64,000 bases of DNA, from NCBI GenBank assembly GCA_035222895.1, contig JAVYIG010000638.1, forward strand, positions 434,001-498,000, given 5' to 3'. The notes under the pieces were generated by a model. It was not told the DNA's origin and did no database searches. It worked only from the letters and a program-made list of their open reading frames with translations. This stretch comes from Strongylocentrotus droebachiensis (lineage: Eukaryota; Echinodermata; Echinoidea; Camarodonta; Strongylocentrotidae). Shown here piece after piece: positions 45,579 to 60,500 of this stretch; within the stretch, counting starts at the first letter, position 1, and every line of letters begins with the position of its first letter. A program made the translations under genes and the position numbers.

Positions 45579-48500
45579 ATGACAGCCTTACAAGGCACTA
45601 CATTTCCTTGGTCTTCAATGCCAATTCCTCCAGGATGGGAAGCAAAATATGAACCAAATGTTGGGAGATAGTGAGTAGACTATTTCTGAAAGGCTTTTTA
45701 CTATTTAGTTTCTTATATCTGGCTGTGCTGTGCAGTAGGATAGGCGTGGTCAATTTTCATGGTCCCACTCATATAAAGAAGTGTATCGACGTTTACTGAG
45801 TCCTTAGTAACATATTATGTTAAATTTGACTAGCCAACAGCAGCAGTTGCGTCTGGTATATGAAGAAGGCAAACCCACTCATAGCAGCATTACTATCCTG
45901 GCTGTGTATTATCATAATTATGACGGGCAACACTGTTCAGTCAGTTACTGCAGTACATTCACGCAATATTTTGTAAAACCTGCTGTGTATTAATAATATC
46001 ATACCTCATACCTTATCATACCTTGGAAGTAGGCATAAAGTTATACAAAACTTATTTGCCCCTCGGTGTCCGTTAGTGGGTTACTGTTGAATTTGGCGTT
46101 GTGCAGTTACGGATGAACATGGACAGTTGAATAGTTCATCAGGATTAAACTTGTCCTTCTTCAATGACCAGTACTTGTCAAGATTTGATTTGAAAGAATT
46201 GAGTGATGGACTTTCTGCTACATATGATGGGAGACCATTCCATTCGTTTACTACTCTCTGTGAAAAAGAGCTCTGCCTCAATTTAGATTTTACATGTTTC
46301 TTTTGTAGTTTGAACTGGTGACCTCTTGTTACTGTGACAGTGGTACGATGAAAGAAATTAGTTGACTGGAGGTCGTCGATTCCATGCATTATCTTATAGA
46401 CCTGTAGCATGTCGCTTCTATGACGTCTGTATGATAATGAAGGCAAATTTAGTTGCTCTAGCCGTAAATTGTACTGCAGACTTCTGAGAGGTTGAAGGAG
46501 TTTAGTTGCACGACGTTGAACTTTTTCCACTTTGAGAATATGTTTCTTCTTATAAGGGTGCCACACGGGAGAGCAATATTCTAGTGCCGGTCTCACAATT
46601 GACTTGTATAACTGTGTGAGTCCCTTGTTGTCCATAGTTGAAAAAGTTCGCTTGATGATTCCTAGTTTCCGGTTTGCAGCATTGCAAGCAGTGTCAATGT
46701 GATTTGAAAAGGACATTTTAGCATCAAATATTACTCCCAGATCTTTTTCATGTTGAACTGCAGGTAATGGCTCGTTCACATCGTTCATAGTGTAGTCACA
46801 CAAGGGATTTCTTCTTCCATAGTGGATGACTTTGCATTTCTCAATAATAGAGTAAAGGAGCCGGCTTTCGGCCACTTAAGACAAAATCCTATTTTTTGGA
46901 CTCTTTACTTCCTATTTATTATCATTTCTTGTTCAAATCATGAAGCAAATATTATTATTATTTAAACAAAAAAAGAATCCCAGAAAAAAATCATGAATCG
47001 CTATGACAATATTCATTTTAATTTTCACTGTTTTGGAGCCAGTTATCGGCATAGCGAACCAGTTTTCGGCCGCATGTACAAAGTCAATAGGAAGCGCTCT
47101 CGCGCGCTGTGCGTTTCCGCGCTAATGTATAGCACAAGCGGGCGGAGCAGGTATCCCACGCCGGAGCTCCCGGGTGCTCGCCTGGCCGATGACAGGCACA
47201 GCGGTGATCGGAAGTTGGAATCTGAATTAGACAGACATATCCTGTGTGCGTGGCGGGGTCCGGCTGCATTGATTTAATACATGCAATGAGCTTGCGACTA
47301 ACACAAAATCGGGCTCTAAATCTGAAAAATACTTGAAATAAAGCTCATTTTATGGTACCCATATTTCTTACATACACGCGTAAGAAACTCATTTTTTCAG
47401 ATTTTTGAAGCGGGACCGCCGATTACATCGCTAAAATTAGGGTTTTCAGGTCAAAATTATTTATACCTCTAGGTACCATAAAACTGGTATCATATTAAAG
47501 CTCTCAATGAAAGAAACACAATGCTTTTTAAATCATGTAAATTGGTTGAGTAGTTTTTGAGATATCATATTTTTTGTTTTCATGTCAATGGCATGCAATG
47601 AAGCCACGTGCTACACATAAATGTGTATAACCCTTTTGGCCCCAAATTATGACAATTTCAGCTATGTCAAAGTAATAAAATGCATGTTACTTTATTAATA
47701 TTGCGGATATATTGATGAAATTCCACTCACTAATGTATTTTTTAATGCTCTACATGAATATTTGGTTATTTTCTAAATATTGTCACTCGTTCCCGGGTAA
47801 ATGACAGCATTTTCCCGCCAAATTTTTTTTTCTTCATGGATTACCTGCAAATACGTCATTAGATAATGTAGTTGTAGAGAAGTATTTTAATTTTCATTTC
47901 ACATTTGTCTTAACTTTTTGGGGGGACAAAACTTCTCATCTCAAGTAAATATTTTCTTATCAATATTGATTTGATTTTGATAGTCCTTTAATTTATGTAT
48001 TTAAAAATATAAAGATAACGATTCTACTATTCCAAATCAACAAACAATAAAAAACTGAAGGCAACGAAAAAAAAAAAAAAAAATCGCAATCACCGTTTCG
48101 CAGTCCCTCCGTCTTTGATAAATTTGAACACCCCTAAAATCACGAATGGTATCGTCCACCAAAAAAACCCGGCCGTATAGGTAGTACACTATGGCATGTC
48201 CCATTAATTATGTAGGGGTGTTATTACCCTTCTACCCAGATGTTAACCGAATTGTAAATTTATTACGTATTCCTCTCATAAATCATCAACAATAATTCAT
48301 ATTTCAAAATATACGTGACCCTGTAGTAAGTAACATATGAACAAATTTCATAAAAATGCTCTTTTCCCTGACGATCGCCTCATATAGTTACAATCACACA
48401 CAGCAAAAAATCCCCAAACTCCACCGAACACTCGTCTTTGTTTACACGGAGAGTGCCCCGGTACAATAGCGCATCGGCACCGCACAAAAGCTCGGCACGG

Positions 48501-51500
48501 TTCGATCAATTTTGTCAACAAAGCCTGGGAGTAGCTCTACAAAAAGCTCTCTCCGCATAAAAATACAACTCGTGGGGACTCAAATTTCACATATATTGTA
48601 GAAAAGGCATGTACGATTCATATCATATAAGTTCTTACCTTCAGATTGTCCAAATTCATGTCAAAATCAACCGGTGAATTTTCAATTCGTCGTAACTTTC
48701 GTTGTAGATGAGCTATGAAAACCGAACAACTTGTAGTATGCAAATTAACCTTCGGGGGTAAAGTTGAAACCCGTCTAGATGTCAATCAAATTGCGTTCGG
48801 GTGCGGAGAAGCAGCCGAAGATCGTGCTTCGTGAAAGTTTCGGCAAAATGTTGGTGCCGCGAGCGCGGAATCGGAAAACCTCGCAAATCTTCGAAAGAAG
48901 AAGGGGCGGAGCATAGTGGTTCATTCATAAAGTTGTGGACTGCGGTACGTAGTCGCTACAGCTGTGAAATATGCGATTTTGAACAGCTGAGACTCTGAGC
49001 TTTCCGATGGTACCAGACTCGTGTGATTTGGACAAAATTAAAGTGCTTGTTTTGTAAGTTTAAAAAGGGCATTTTTTCGGTTTGTAAACGCTGTTAATGC
49101 GCGTGAGGGGCTTCAGTGAAAGTAGATGAAACTGAAAACCCTACTAAAATGTGATATTTTAGGATATATTTTCCATTGCAAATGTAGTTCTTCAGTGACT
49201 CTGGCATGGCATGGTATGTGTGGGATATGTGATATGCTATTATGCGATGTATTTTAAAGAGATTTTACCATGCATCCAATGGATCGGCCGAAAACTGGAG
49301 CTGGTCGTTTACCGGCTCCTTTACTCTAGGGTGTCTGAACGATTTTTCAATTTTCAATTTGGGATCGTTTTTCACCATTTTTGTTTGATATTTGAATAAA
49401 AAATGTAATCAGAATAATATATTTCAAATTTCAAGTCTCAGCGATGTTTCTATCAAAAGATACAGCCCCTCCAAAACGCTGGTATATTCATATCATTTTG
49501 GTAAAAATCGACGAAAAAGACGTCCACGCAGAGTGATGTTGTTTTGCTAAATTCAGACAAACAGCTGTATCGCGCGATATGCAAGCGTATGCATATCGTA
49601 CGCATTAAGCCTGAGTCATTACGGTTTTTGTGCTAAACGGATAACCGTTAAAAGTATACGGGCGGTTTCGTTTAACCGTTAAATAATAATCTGAAAAAGT
49701 GAAAATACAGTATTTGTAATAGTGCTGTAGCTCGGAACCCTGCTGGTCTTTAGACTGTCAGGCTGAGCTTTCCCAGCCGGACTATGGGTCATCCTGATAA
49801 ACAGAGACCAGTAATGAACAACATAAAACATGTCTTATTATTCCTCATCTGAATCTGATATCATGATTAACCTTGCAAAGTTACTCTGTGAAGATAGCTT
49901 GATCTGTGACGTGTTTATATATGCCTTTGCAATGCAATGTTTGCACGTTGTCAGGGAGAGAGCTCCCTGCATGTATCATTGCCATATGAAATTATGTGGA
50001 AGTGTGTATCACACACTGACCTAAGACACACCCTGCAATGAGCTGATCCAAGTTAGTGACCAATCAGGAAGGTTCTCTAGCTATGTGGGTGGAGTTTGAT
50101 ACCAGCATAAATTACAGGTTGGTGACCGCGCGTTCTTTCACCGTACCCAGTTCAGTGGGAGGTCAAGAAGCCACGCCCACATGTGTGCATGTGATAAGCA
50201 TGTGCTCTCTATCTGTATGTATATGTACAGTGTATTTGGGCGCTGGAGGTTTGTGTGTACATGTGTGTGTGACTGAGAGAGCATACATGGTCTAGCATGT
50301 CCCTGAATGGACCAGGCATGCAGGGACATGAGAGAGAGTGCAGTAATAAGAAAAGGTACATGAGCGATGAACACATTGCAGAGAGAAGGGAATAAAGAGG
50401 GTGAGAAAAGAGATAAGGGGGTTGGTTGTTTTATTGTTTACAAATTCATTCATGGAGATTACTGCTGCCAGAAAGCTGGCGCGCAGCGGCCAGGGTGTAA
50501 CATTACACTGCGGTTTCTTTGATTATCTTTATCACCAGCTATTAGCACATTCCAAAATGTATACAAATAACGGTTAAACGGAGCAAGAAATGCCAAACGG
50601 TTTTGATGAATGCGGTCGGATAACCGTCGGTTAAACGGATTGACTCAGGCCTAGTACGCATGTTGCTAAGCCAATGCGCGACTTGCAGCTTGAGCCACGC
50701 TGTCTCCGCGATATGTGCCATTGACTAGTATGGGTGGCCGTTCGCGCCATAGAACCCGGAAGTGAATACACGTTGTAGTCAATGGCAATATCGCGGAGAC
50801 AACGTGCACGTTGTCTCCGCGATATTGCCATTGACTATAACGTGTATTCACTTCCGGGGTTTATGGCGCGAAGGGCTATCAATACTTTCATTCACTATAC
50901 GCGCAGATGTTACGCGATGTAACCATGGTTTAGACTGAGCGGAGCTCACGCCTCCCTAATTAGCTGATTCCAAAAATGTGGGAAGGGTATTTTCAAACTG
51001 TTAGAACAAATGATCCCTTGGGGCTAGCGAAAAAAAAAGCACCTGGATATTATCCTTACGTCTAGCCCTACTTAAGCCGCAGGGCGGCAGCTCAGGAAAG
51101 TGAGCCGTCTCGGAGCTAGGATGCAAACAACATTGCAATCGCTGTTTTGACCAAGATATTTTTAGAATTCTGGGGGTGGCCCCCTATGGGGAATATGGAG
51201 AAAAACCTGCTCTTTCATATGACACCTCATTTATTGAGTTTCACCTTTAGGATCATTTGTTATAAAGGTTTGAATTTCAAATTTGTTCATAAAATCATTG
51301 ACCAATTTTCATGGTCGTGCAATGCACATAGACTGCATAGGGATGTGTGCAATCTCTATGGGAAGTATTTAGCACACAACATCGGGTGCGCGATCAGACA
51401 CCCTAGTATAAATAATTAAGGTCTAGATCTAGACTCTATGTGTATGAATCATTGAATGTATGAATATGATGGTTGATACTTATGATATGATTATGATAAA

Positions 51501-54500
51501 CAATTTAATGAATCATTGTTAATGAAAAATAACTAACGAATGGAACTTATAAGTTTTGAATTTTTGATGATGAAAATTTCCTTGGTTTTGCAGATATTTG
51601 AGCCTACTTTTGCTGATTGGGCCAACTGCATTCAGCTATGTTCCGCCATTTTCTAATTTTATCACGTTTATTAAAAACGAATGGAGACATCAACGCCCGA
51701 TTACATCGCATGTTGTTTATCGTTGCTGTCGAACCCGATCGGTTGTAAACACAGGCCAGCGGCAGGCTATTTGCGCATATGAGATAGACAGCCACCCGTC
51801 GGAGATTGGGCTAAATTGCTTTAGATGACGTCACTGGTAGAGTGTCCTTAACGCACGCTTTTTTATTTTATCAATGTCAGGAGGAGGGAACTAAGCAGTC
51901 GTCTCCCAAAAAGGAGGAGAAAAAGGGGCTTTAAAAGTAAATTTAAGAAATACCTTTCCATTTTAGTATTAAAATCATGTACCAAAATGGTATATGATGC
52001 AAGATATTAGTATTTTACCGCTATAAAAGTTTAAAAAATTGATCGTTTGATTCACACATATCTGCTGGTATGAGGTCCATCCGGTTTACGATTAGACTGC
52101 ATGCATAGTAGGAGTGGTTGTTAAGGTTTACCAGACTGATCAGAATGGCATTGTCTGTCATGTGGGCTCTCGTTTTACTGGGACATCCCAGACATTAGTC
52201 ATATTCATGCTTCTTTATTGATTATAACGTGATTTGGATTTGTTCTTTATCTATAGTTTCTACATCAACCATGCGACTAAAAAGACCCAGTGGGTGGACC
52301 CACGTAAGGCTGCATATCAGGCTCAGCAGGCCCAGCAGAGAACTCCTGCCCAGCCTACGGTATGTATATCACTAGATGATCCAAATTTGCTCTGGCGACA
52401 TATCATACTGTGAGCTTCATTTCATCAAAGGAATAGAGCTTGGTCTTTGGTTGCTATTTGTTTAAAAGTTAGAGTTAAGGTGAGGCACAGGTATAGGGTT
52501 TTGACAAGCGTTGAGGTTTGGACTTTGTTCATGTCAAAAATTGACCAAGAAGCAATTGTGGCTGGAGCGTGTGCGGTATTAATCATCAGAGTCTTAATTG
52601 ACCTGGCTACATTTTAACCCTTGAGTCAAAATGGATCTGAATTCCAGATCTCTCCCATCTCACCCATGCAATCAATTTTTGAATGCTGTATATCTGCAAG
52701 AATAAAGCAACAGCATCTGCATAATGCATAATTTACTCTTTTGAATGACATGATGAGCCAACTTAATTTGTCATGTATAGATGACAGGGCTATTTAATAT
52801 GCATAAACAAAGATCTAAAAGTTGTGAAGGCTGGGGCCAAACAAAAGTAAATGATTAAAAAATTACATGTACATGTATTTTTATTTGATTGTTTTCATAT
52901 AATTTCTAGAATGTTAGCGCAATGATCAGTTTATGGTATTAGTATGTTATACATCACAGTTAAATGCATGTATTATTGGTGTTTTAGGAAAGATTTGCAT
53001 GTGATGCATGGGAGACGTGGTTAGAAACCAGTGATTGTATTGATGCATGATCACATGTAGTTCCTCTTGTTTCGGAATGATCCAATGTCATCATTAGAAT
53101 AGATCAGTCATTTATTGTTGATTTTCTCTCTCATCTGCAGGCTTATATTCCATTGCAGCCCATAGCCAAGCCTAAGTGCAGAACATGCAGGACAAATGAG
53201 GTATGTGATAAACAAGCTGTTTAACTTCTACAAATGCCCAAATCATGAAAATAAATATGACTCCGACATTAGAATTTGAAAAAAATAATAGATTGAAGTG
53301 CGTGAGGCATTTATAACACAAGGGATTGAAGAAAAACAAATAAAGAAAAGCTTTTGTTTTTTTGCCTTTGTTTGTTTGTAACTTTAATACAAAAATTTCT
53401 TGCAGAAAAATATAATATCTGGGACCCTTCTTGTGATTACCAGAAGTAATATTTGTTTATGCATATCATTTACATAAATGTTTGTTTATTGAATTGAAGG
53501 GGGGGGGGGGGGGCAAAAAGAGATTTCCAGGCAAATTAACAATTTGTGTCCTTGATACATGAGGTCAGGCCAGAAGTTCATGGTGATGAGTCATGTCAAA
53601 GTCGAGACTGAGATATTCATTTGGTTATGATACAACTATATTTAATCATTGGTTATTTTCAAATCAATGCTAAATTCTTAGTTCATTGATCGATGTCAGC
53701 CTATAGAACAGTTACTATAGACTGTTACACTTCTTTGTTAATTTTGAGGAGCTCCTTATAATCGGTATAGAAATGGTTAAGAAATATAATTACCATCTCT
53801 ATGCACATGTAGTTTATTCCCAAAGAGAGCTCCCATACAAAATGATCACTATTGTATCTTGTATTACTAAGGTGGATGTGGAGGGAGGGACGTGCAACCC
53901 TTGTAAAGTGACTGAGCAGCAGAGGGAGATCTCACTCATGCGAGCTAGAGAGAGTATGGAGGCAGAAAAGCAACGTCAAGAGCAGAAAGTCAAGCTAGAG
54001 AAGGAGAGGGAGAGACGGCGAGTGCAGTCAGCCCAACGCAGGCAGGAAGCTAAACAGGTATGCTACAATCACTATCTTTTAAGATATGAAGGAGTTGTTT
54101 AATATTGATCTTTGGAGCTCGTCATATGTTACTTCTTTGCAATTCAACAGCTCACACACATGATTCTTGCAAAGTTAGAATTTGGTCAACTAATTCAAAG
54201 AATTGTGCAAAGCTCTCTGAAAAATGCATAAAATTGCTTTTCGATATAAATTTCAAACAAAAGGATCTCTTTATATGTTAGTTTGTTAGAATATGCTTTT
54301 TTTGTTTGCATTTGCAAAAAAAAATAGTCTTTTAATTTATCCATACATGTATTTTTGTAAAGAATATCTCATTTATATTTGTTTAATTTGTCATATTTCC
54401 AGTTATGATCTTTTGGATGGTTTTCTATCATAGCTGAAGCTAAATTTGATGCTAACTTGAACATACTTTGTTACCTCCTTGCAGACCCCTCCAGTAGTAG

Positions 54501-57500
54501 AGACAACTTTCAATGAACCTCCAATTGACAAGGAGGCTGGTAAGTTACATGCTACAAAATATCCTCAACAAGTTCACACTTAATATTCTGAACATCTAAC
54601 ATCATTTTGATCCCATTAGAATTATCTATCTATAGCTCAAGTTTTATTGAATTTATAATTTGTATATATTCATTAATAAGTGCTATTTAGTAATAGGACA
54701 TTTAAAGAGCAAAAATTCTACTTAGTTTTAGTGGATACAAGATCATTTGAAAAACAAATTGTATTAATTAGCTCTAAAGCACATGTACAGAAGCATCCCC
54801 CCACAAACCAACCAAAAATGGTTTCATATTTATTGTAGTTGATAAATTACAAGATGCTCGCCATTATAAATGGTAGATTGATTTTTGTTTTCTTTTGATA
54901 TAGAATGGTGAGCACATGAGGGTGGGGGGGGGGGGGACAGAACAACATAGCTTTCTTGTTATCAAATTTCACATTGCTTTCCTCTAGTTGGTATTTCTTG
55001 TCATAATAAACCAGTGCATTTTGAATAAGGAGCTCTTCAGGATTGTTCTTTATCCAAATGAGGATCATGAGCAAGCCGGCTGTAAAAGTGATTGTTCAAT
55101 AACTCTAAAATAACAAAATACAAACTCTATTCTACAGCAAAGCGGGAGATGAGACACTTGTTTGCCAACACCCAATCCTCTGTAGTAGACATGATCTTAG
55201 AGACTTATGATTTCAACAAAGAGGAAGCTAAAATAGCCCTCAGACAGATGGGACAAAGGATCGTCAACCAACCCTTGGCTAAAAAACCCTCTCCAAAATC
55301 TTCTCCCAAGGTAAGCTTGAATCCATGGAATACCTCATGTCTCTCCTAAAACTCATGTTTCATTATTCAACAAACTGTTTTCTTTCAGAATTGGAATAAA
55401 CTTGACAATGTATTTGTCTGTTTCTATACTGGGAGAAAAGAATATATCTAATACTGAATAGGATGTTACAGTATTAGAGTGCTTAGGTGAGGTGTGCTAC
55501 CCATAGTATTGAAAGGGTTAACACAAATCATATACTATTTCCATAGAGATCAAAGTCTTTGGCATAAAATGTGTAGCAAAGATCTAGGCAGGAATGCTCG
55601 TCACAGAATGAAGAATTGAGGTCACATTTGATTTCAAGTTTGTTTTTTGTTTTACTAAAAACATATTTCTTTTTCACTTTGGCTGTTCAGAAAGCTGCTC
55701 AAAAAGCTGCTCCTAAAGCTGCTCCTAAAGCTGCTCCTATGACAAGAGCACAGAAACAACAAGGTAAGTTATGGATAAAACCTTGGGACATTAATGCTTA
55801 CTACCATATTATTTCACAATCTTTCATTCATTTTTGTTGGGACATATATTGCAAAGAAGCAAATAATGGAGCCATGTAAAACACATCAAACATTTTTCTA
55901 ACTTACAAAACATTTGATAAAATAAACAATTTATTGCAAAACATCATCTGTCATTGTTTTAGATTCTCTTCTAAGGGGAGAGAAATGTTATTGTTTTGAA
56001 TCATCCATTTTGTATTAGATAGAAAGAAACAAATGATATATATGCTCACACAAATAGTGAATGTACCATTGTTATGTAGAAGTGTCACTGAAGAAATTTG
56101 TGCAATATTCAACCATGACAGAGCAGTGTTATGATTATGGTTTTCCAGTTTGGAAAGTTAATATCATGGCTGCTGTACTCTTGAAATTTAATATTTCTTT
56201 CAATTTGAATTACATAGGCTAATAAAATGATAATTACTAGATTGTAGGTCCTGTTAGACATGATGTTGTGTAGAATTTTTTTAATGAATTTTATCTTATA
56301 TATCACTGCAGTGATGGCAAATTTGAAGAAGAACTTCCCTCATGTCAATGATATGATGATCGAAATGGCTGTTGAGAGCACCAACTACAGTCTAGAGAAG
56401 TCGTCGGCCATACTGCGTATGCTGAAGACCGATTCGTCTGGCCCATCACGTAAGTGCTTTAATGCTTGTCAGTTCACTCACTCAATGCAGTCCAATGCTG
56501 AAGTGATGAATACACACAAATGTGATTTCACCATTTTTATATTCTATCTATGTATTAAGAAGTGCAACTCTGAAAGAAATATTTTAAGAAGTGGTAAGAA
56601 ATTATTGCACTATTGAGATTATATCACCCTTATATTTGAATGTTTTACTAAAGGGTGATATCAAGATACTGATTACCTGTCTAAAGGAGTACAAACAGAC
56701 AGTGCCTATACATTATCTTACACAATGTCCTAGTACATTGTATAAAGTATAGCAGAGTCACTGTATTTGTTTTTCTTAAAGGTATCACAAAGTTTTGGTA
56801 TGGGGTCATGAATTCAGTTCTAATGAACATATTGGAAACATATGTGATCCTTCAATATTCAGTGATCATTGCCGCGGTTGAAGTCGAGCCTAAAGTGATG
56901 AAATTGTAAATAATAAACTCTTTTCGTTGTATAGCTCCCTCTCAAGGTCAAGATATTAATTTAGCTTTAAAACAATGTTTCTTGACTAAAATCGACCAAA
57001 TGGCTATTCCCATTTGGAAATTATATATAAAAACTACATATTCTGAGATTTTCATGGTCACAGCTACTATTGTATGGCCGTAGGCGCTATTTGAAAACAT
57101 CAAAATTTACCGGGAGCACCAGTAAATTTTGATGTTCAATTTTTCTCAAAAGCAGAAGTGTTTTAGGGGTTAAAATTTGTTGTAGCAATTGATATCTTTT
57201 CTTCTTTTTGAGGTAAACTATACTTTCCATCAATAAATATTGGAGAACATGAGCCAGATAAACAGCAGAACTGTCCAGTACTGCCCATTTATGTAGCATC
57301 ACATATAGGTTTATTTTTTTTAAAATTCTGAGTATTTAAAGACATGTCAAATTTTGTTAAAGGTTTTGCTTTTCAAAATCATCTAACAGGCAGTAAACCA
57401 TTTTGAATCAGCATTAGCAATAGAGTCAGTGATATTGAGTCAATCAGGTTGAAAGCAGCATTTGTTCTGATTTAGCTCCCATTTCCTTTCATCGATGTGG

Positions 57501-60500
57501 GTTTTTAAAGTTTTATGTAAGAGACCTTCTTATGTTCTGAACCAGTGAATACCATTCAGCAATTTTTTCCAAATGTTATTTTAAAACTTGTTCAAGGTAA
57601 AATTTAAACGTGCGTCATTCCTCGCTATGAAATGGCATTCACAAGTAGTATTATATAAAGTTAACTTACCATTTATGTTGGTAATTGATTGAATGATTGA
57701 TGCTATTTCTTGTGTGGTCCGTCGTACCGTGTACGTTGCCAATCTACAGAGAGTGAAGGAGGAGTGATGTTAACTGGCCAGGTGGAAGTGACCTTCCCAG
57801 AGACATCAACCACTAATAGTGTCACTATGGAACAAGCTGACTCAAGCAAGTCTTACTGTTCCGTCTATGTTTGTGAAAAGCAGAAAGGCTTTAAGTCATT
57901 AACACCCTTCTGGATGTCTCTTCATATCTGACCTGTCACCACAAAACCTATTTTGTCTTGAAAGCAATTTAACTCCTTCAATGCTACAAGGTTTATGAAA
58001 AGTTACTATAATTGAACTCTCAAGAGTCTATAGTTTACCTTTTACTATTTACTTTATTATGACAGTGAGAATAAAAATGTCTTCTATGGGAACAAACATA
58101 AATATGGATATATTTGATATTGTTTCAGAAAGAACGACTAGATATGTCAATCCAATTATAATTAGTAAACAAGTGAAATTCTTACATGGAATTTGCAGCA
58201 CATGGCATGAAAAATGGGGTTAAAAACACAACTTCACAATAAACTTGTATGACAACCAAGTAGGTGTGTAGTGGCAGTTCATATATTTAGCATAGTGAGC
58301 ATAGAAGTGTTGACATCATTCCCTGTTTCATAGTTTGACTTTAGTTGATACTAACAATGTTGTTTTCACTGCGTAAACCTACACCTCCTTTTGTGTAGTA
58401 CATGTAGGCCTCCCCTGCTTGCATTATCATCAACATCAGCATCACTAACCACTGCATCTTGTGTTGAATTTATTTGGATGGCTAAGGGGAGAGTTAGTGA
58501 TACTTTTGATGTCTTCGGTGAAAAGGCAGTTCTGGATTTCCAGAAAATTTATCTTCTGAGGAAGAAATTTCTCCTGTAATGTGCATTGTTATGATTTAGT
58601 GACCTATGTTTTGGAAACAACTGCTCAATATTATTAAACTAATTGAATTACTTACTTTAACCCGAGACCCAACAGTGCACCTAACCCTAAAGCTAACCTA
58701 ACCCCCAATGGCAACACAAACCCTAACCCTACACGAATGTATTTTGCAAAATGATGCCCAAGTTTGTTAATAGTTGTGCTGTGTAAGCAAGTTATTATCA
58801 TAGAGCTGCTGAGTATTGCCTTCATTTAAAATGGAAATGTTGATAGACAGTTTATCACATGCAATCATTATTCAGTAGGTCATTATATCAGGTTTGGTTG
58901 GTCAATGAGAAAATGTTAATTGCTTGTTTGTTAGCTTCAATGTTGCACTGATGAGAAATGATATGTTTTATTAGACAAAATAATAAGTCTGGTTATTATC
59001 TAAGTGAATAAAGAGTTGGATAGAGAAAATCCTCAGTTGCAATACGCTCTCAACTTCTGATCACAAATATTAAGATAAAGAGCTAAAAATATAATTGTCT
59101 GCTTAAACTTCTGTACTTTTAAAGGTTTACAAAATTGAATGCTGGATCCCTATTATTTAACTTGACATGGTAATGCTAATGGAATTATAATTTTACAAAC
59201 TTAATTGACTACATAAAAACTGTACATAAATAATACAAGTGATATTTAAAGATGAAGTTGAGTTCTGGTCATGCGATTGTATTGTGAAAGAAACGGTGTG
59301 GAACCGACCAGAAAAGGTTGATCATCTAGCATATAAGAATTTGTGTGTATTGAAAGGTTCTGGAATCACCAAAATGATAAAAAATTTGGCCAAGTCTTGG
59401 TAAAGTTACAAACACTTGCACAGAAAGATGTATATGGGACTACACGAACACGTGGCGTAAAAAGCCGGCCCCCCCCCCCCCCCCCCCCCCGATTTTTACG
59501 ATGTTACATGCATATTTAGAATATGAAGGCATTTGAAGAGCCATGCTTTTCAGGTAACATGTCTTAACTGATGTTCTTCCACACTTGCATAATAAGAATG
59601 AGTAATGCTCACAAATTATTTTTCACCTCTTCCCAGAACTCAACCTTCTCTTTAAAGACCCTCGCGATGAAAAAACGGCTTGATATAAATGGAAAACTTA
59701 ATGAATGTAGAATACAAATATAAAGGAATAAAAAGTAGATACTTGTTTATTATTGCACAAAAGCAAATTAAAAACTTATTTTCAGCACCCCTCCAAATTA
59801 TATGAGTCAACAGGGGTCAAATTTGCTGAAGTTACAGTGACAACATAACATGTGGAACCGACCGGTTCACCTATATATCTTAGGCGATGAGCCTTGCTTA
59901 ATTAATGCAAAGCCATTGTGAATATGTATACTACACATCAAAGCTTTAGATTTTGAGCTTTCAGATAGTTGATACTCTTCTGACAGACACTAAAATGGCA
60001 TATAATTAATATTATTGTAATCTACGGTATGGCTTATAAGCTTTTCATTGATATATTATTGATCCATTTCATTTTTCAGTTCGGATATGGTCTTTAATAG
60101 TGATCAGTTTTCAGTAACCTTGCACAGTTTTCTGATATTTTGTGTGATTGATCATCGTCCTAAAGCAGTTGTTTGTCCGAACGTGCCATATTACATTCAT
60201 GTTTTTATTACAAATTATTATTTTGTTCAGTACAAATATGTTCAATATATATCCCTAAAATTGTAATAGTACGATGAAAAATATGAAATGACATTCTATG
60301 AAGTCATTTTCTTTTCATATCGATTTTTGATCTGGCCATTATGAAGTTATCATTTCACTGTTTATTTTTTCTATCATTATTCTTGTTGATTTTTTGTTGT
60401 TTAAGATTGAGGATTTTAATTCTCAACAATTCTTTTCCAGTCTTTAATTTTTCCTTTGACTATATCTATAATGATAGGAGCTTTCTGCAATCTATTAGAT

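Noticed and set aside
47084..47277. Frames in the GC-rich patch inside the 2.5-kb TIR element
   Set aside because: Short, overlapping on both strands, no transposase motif (no DDE/DDD signature visible).
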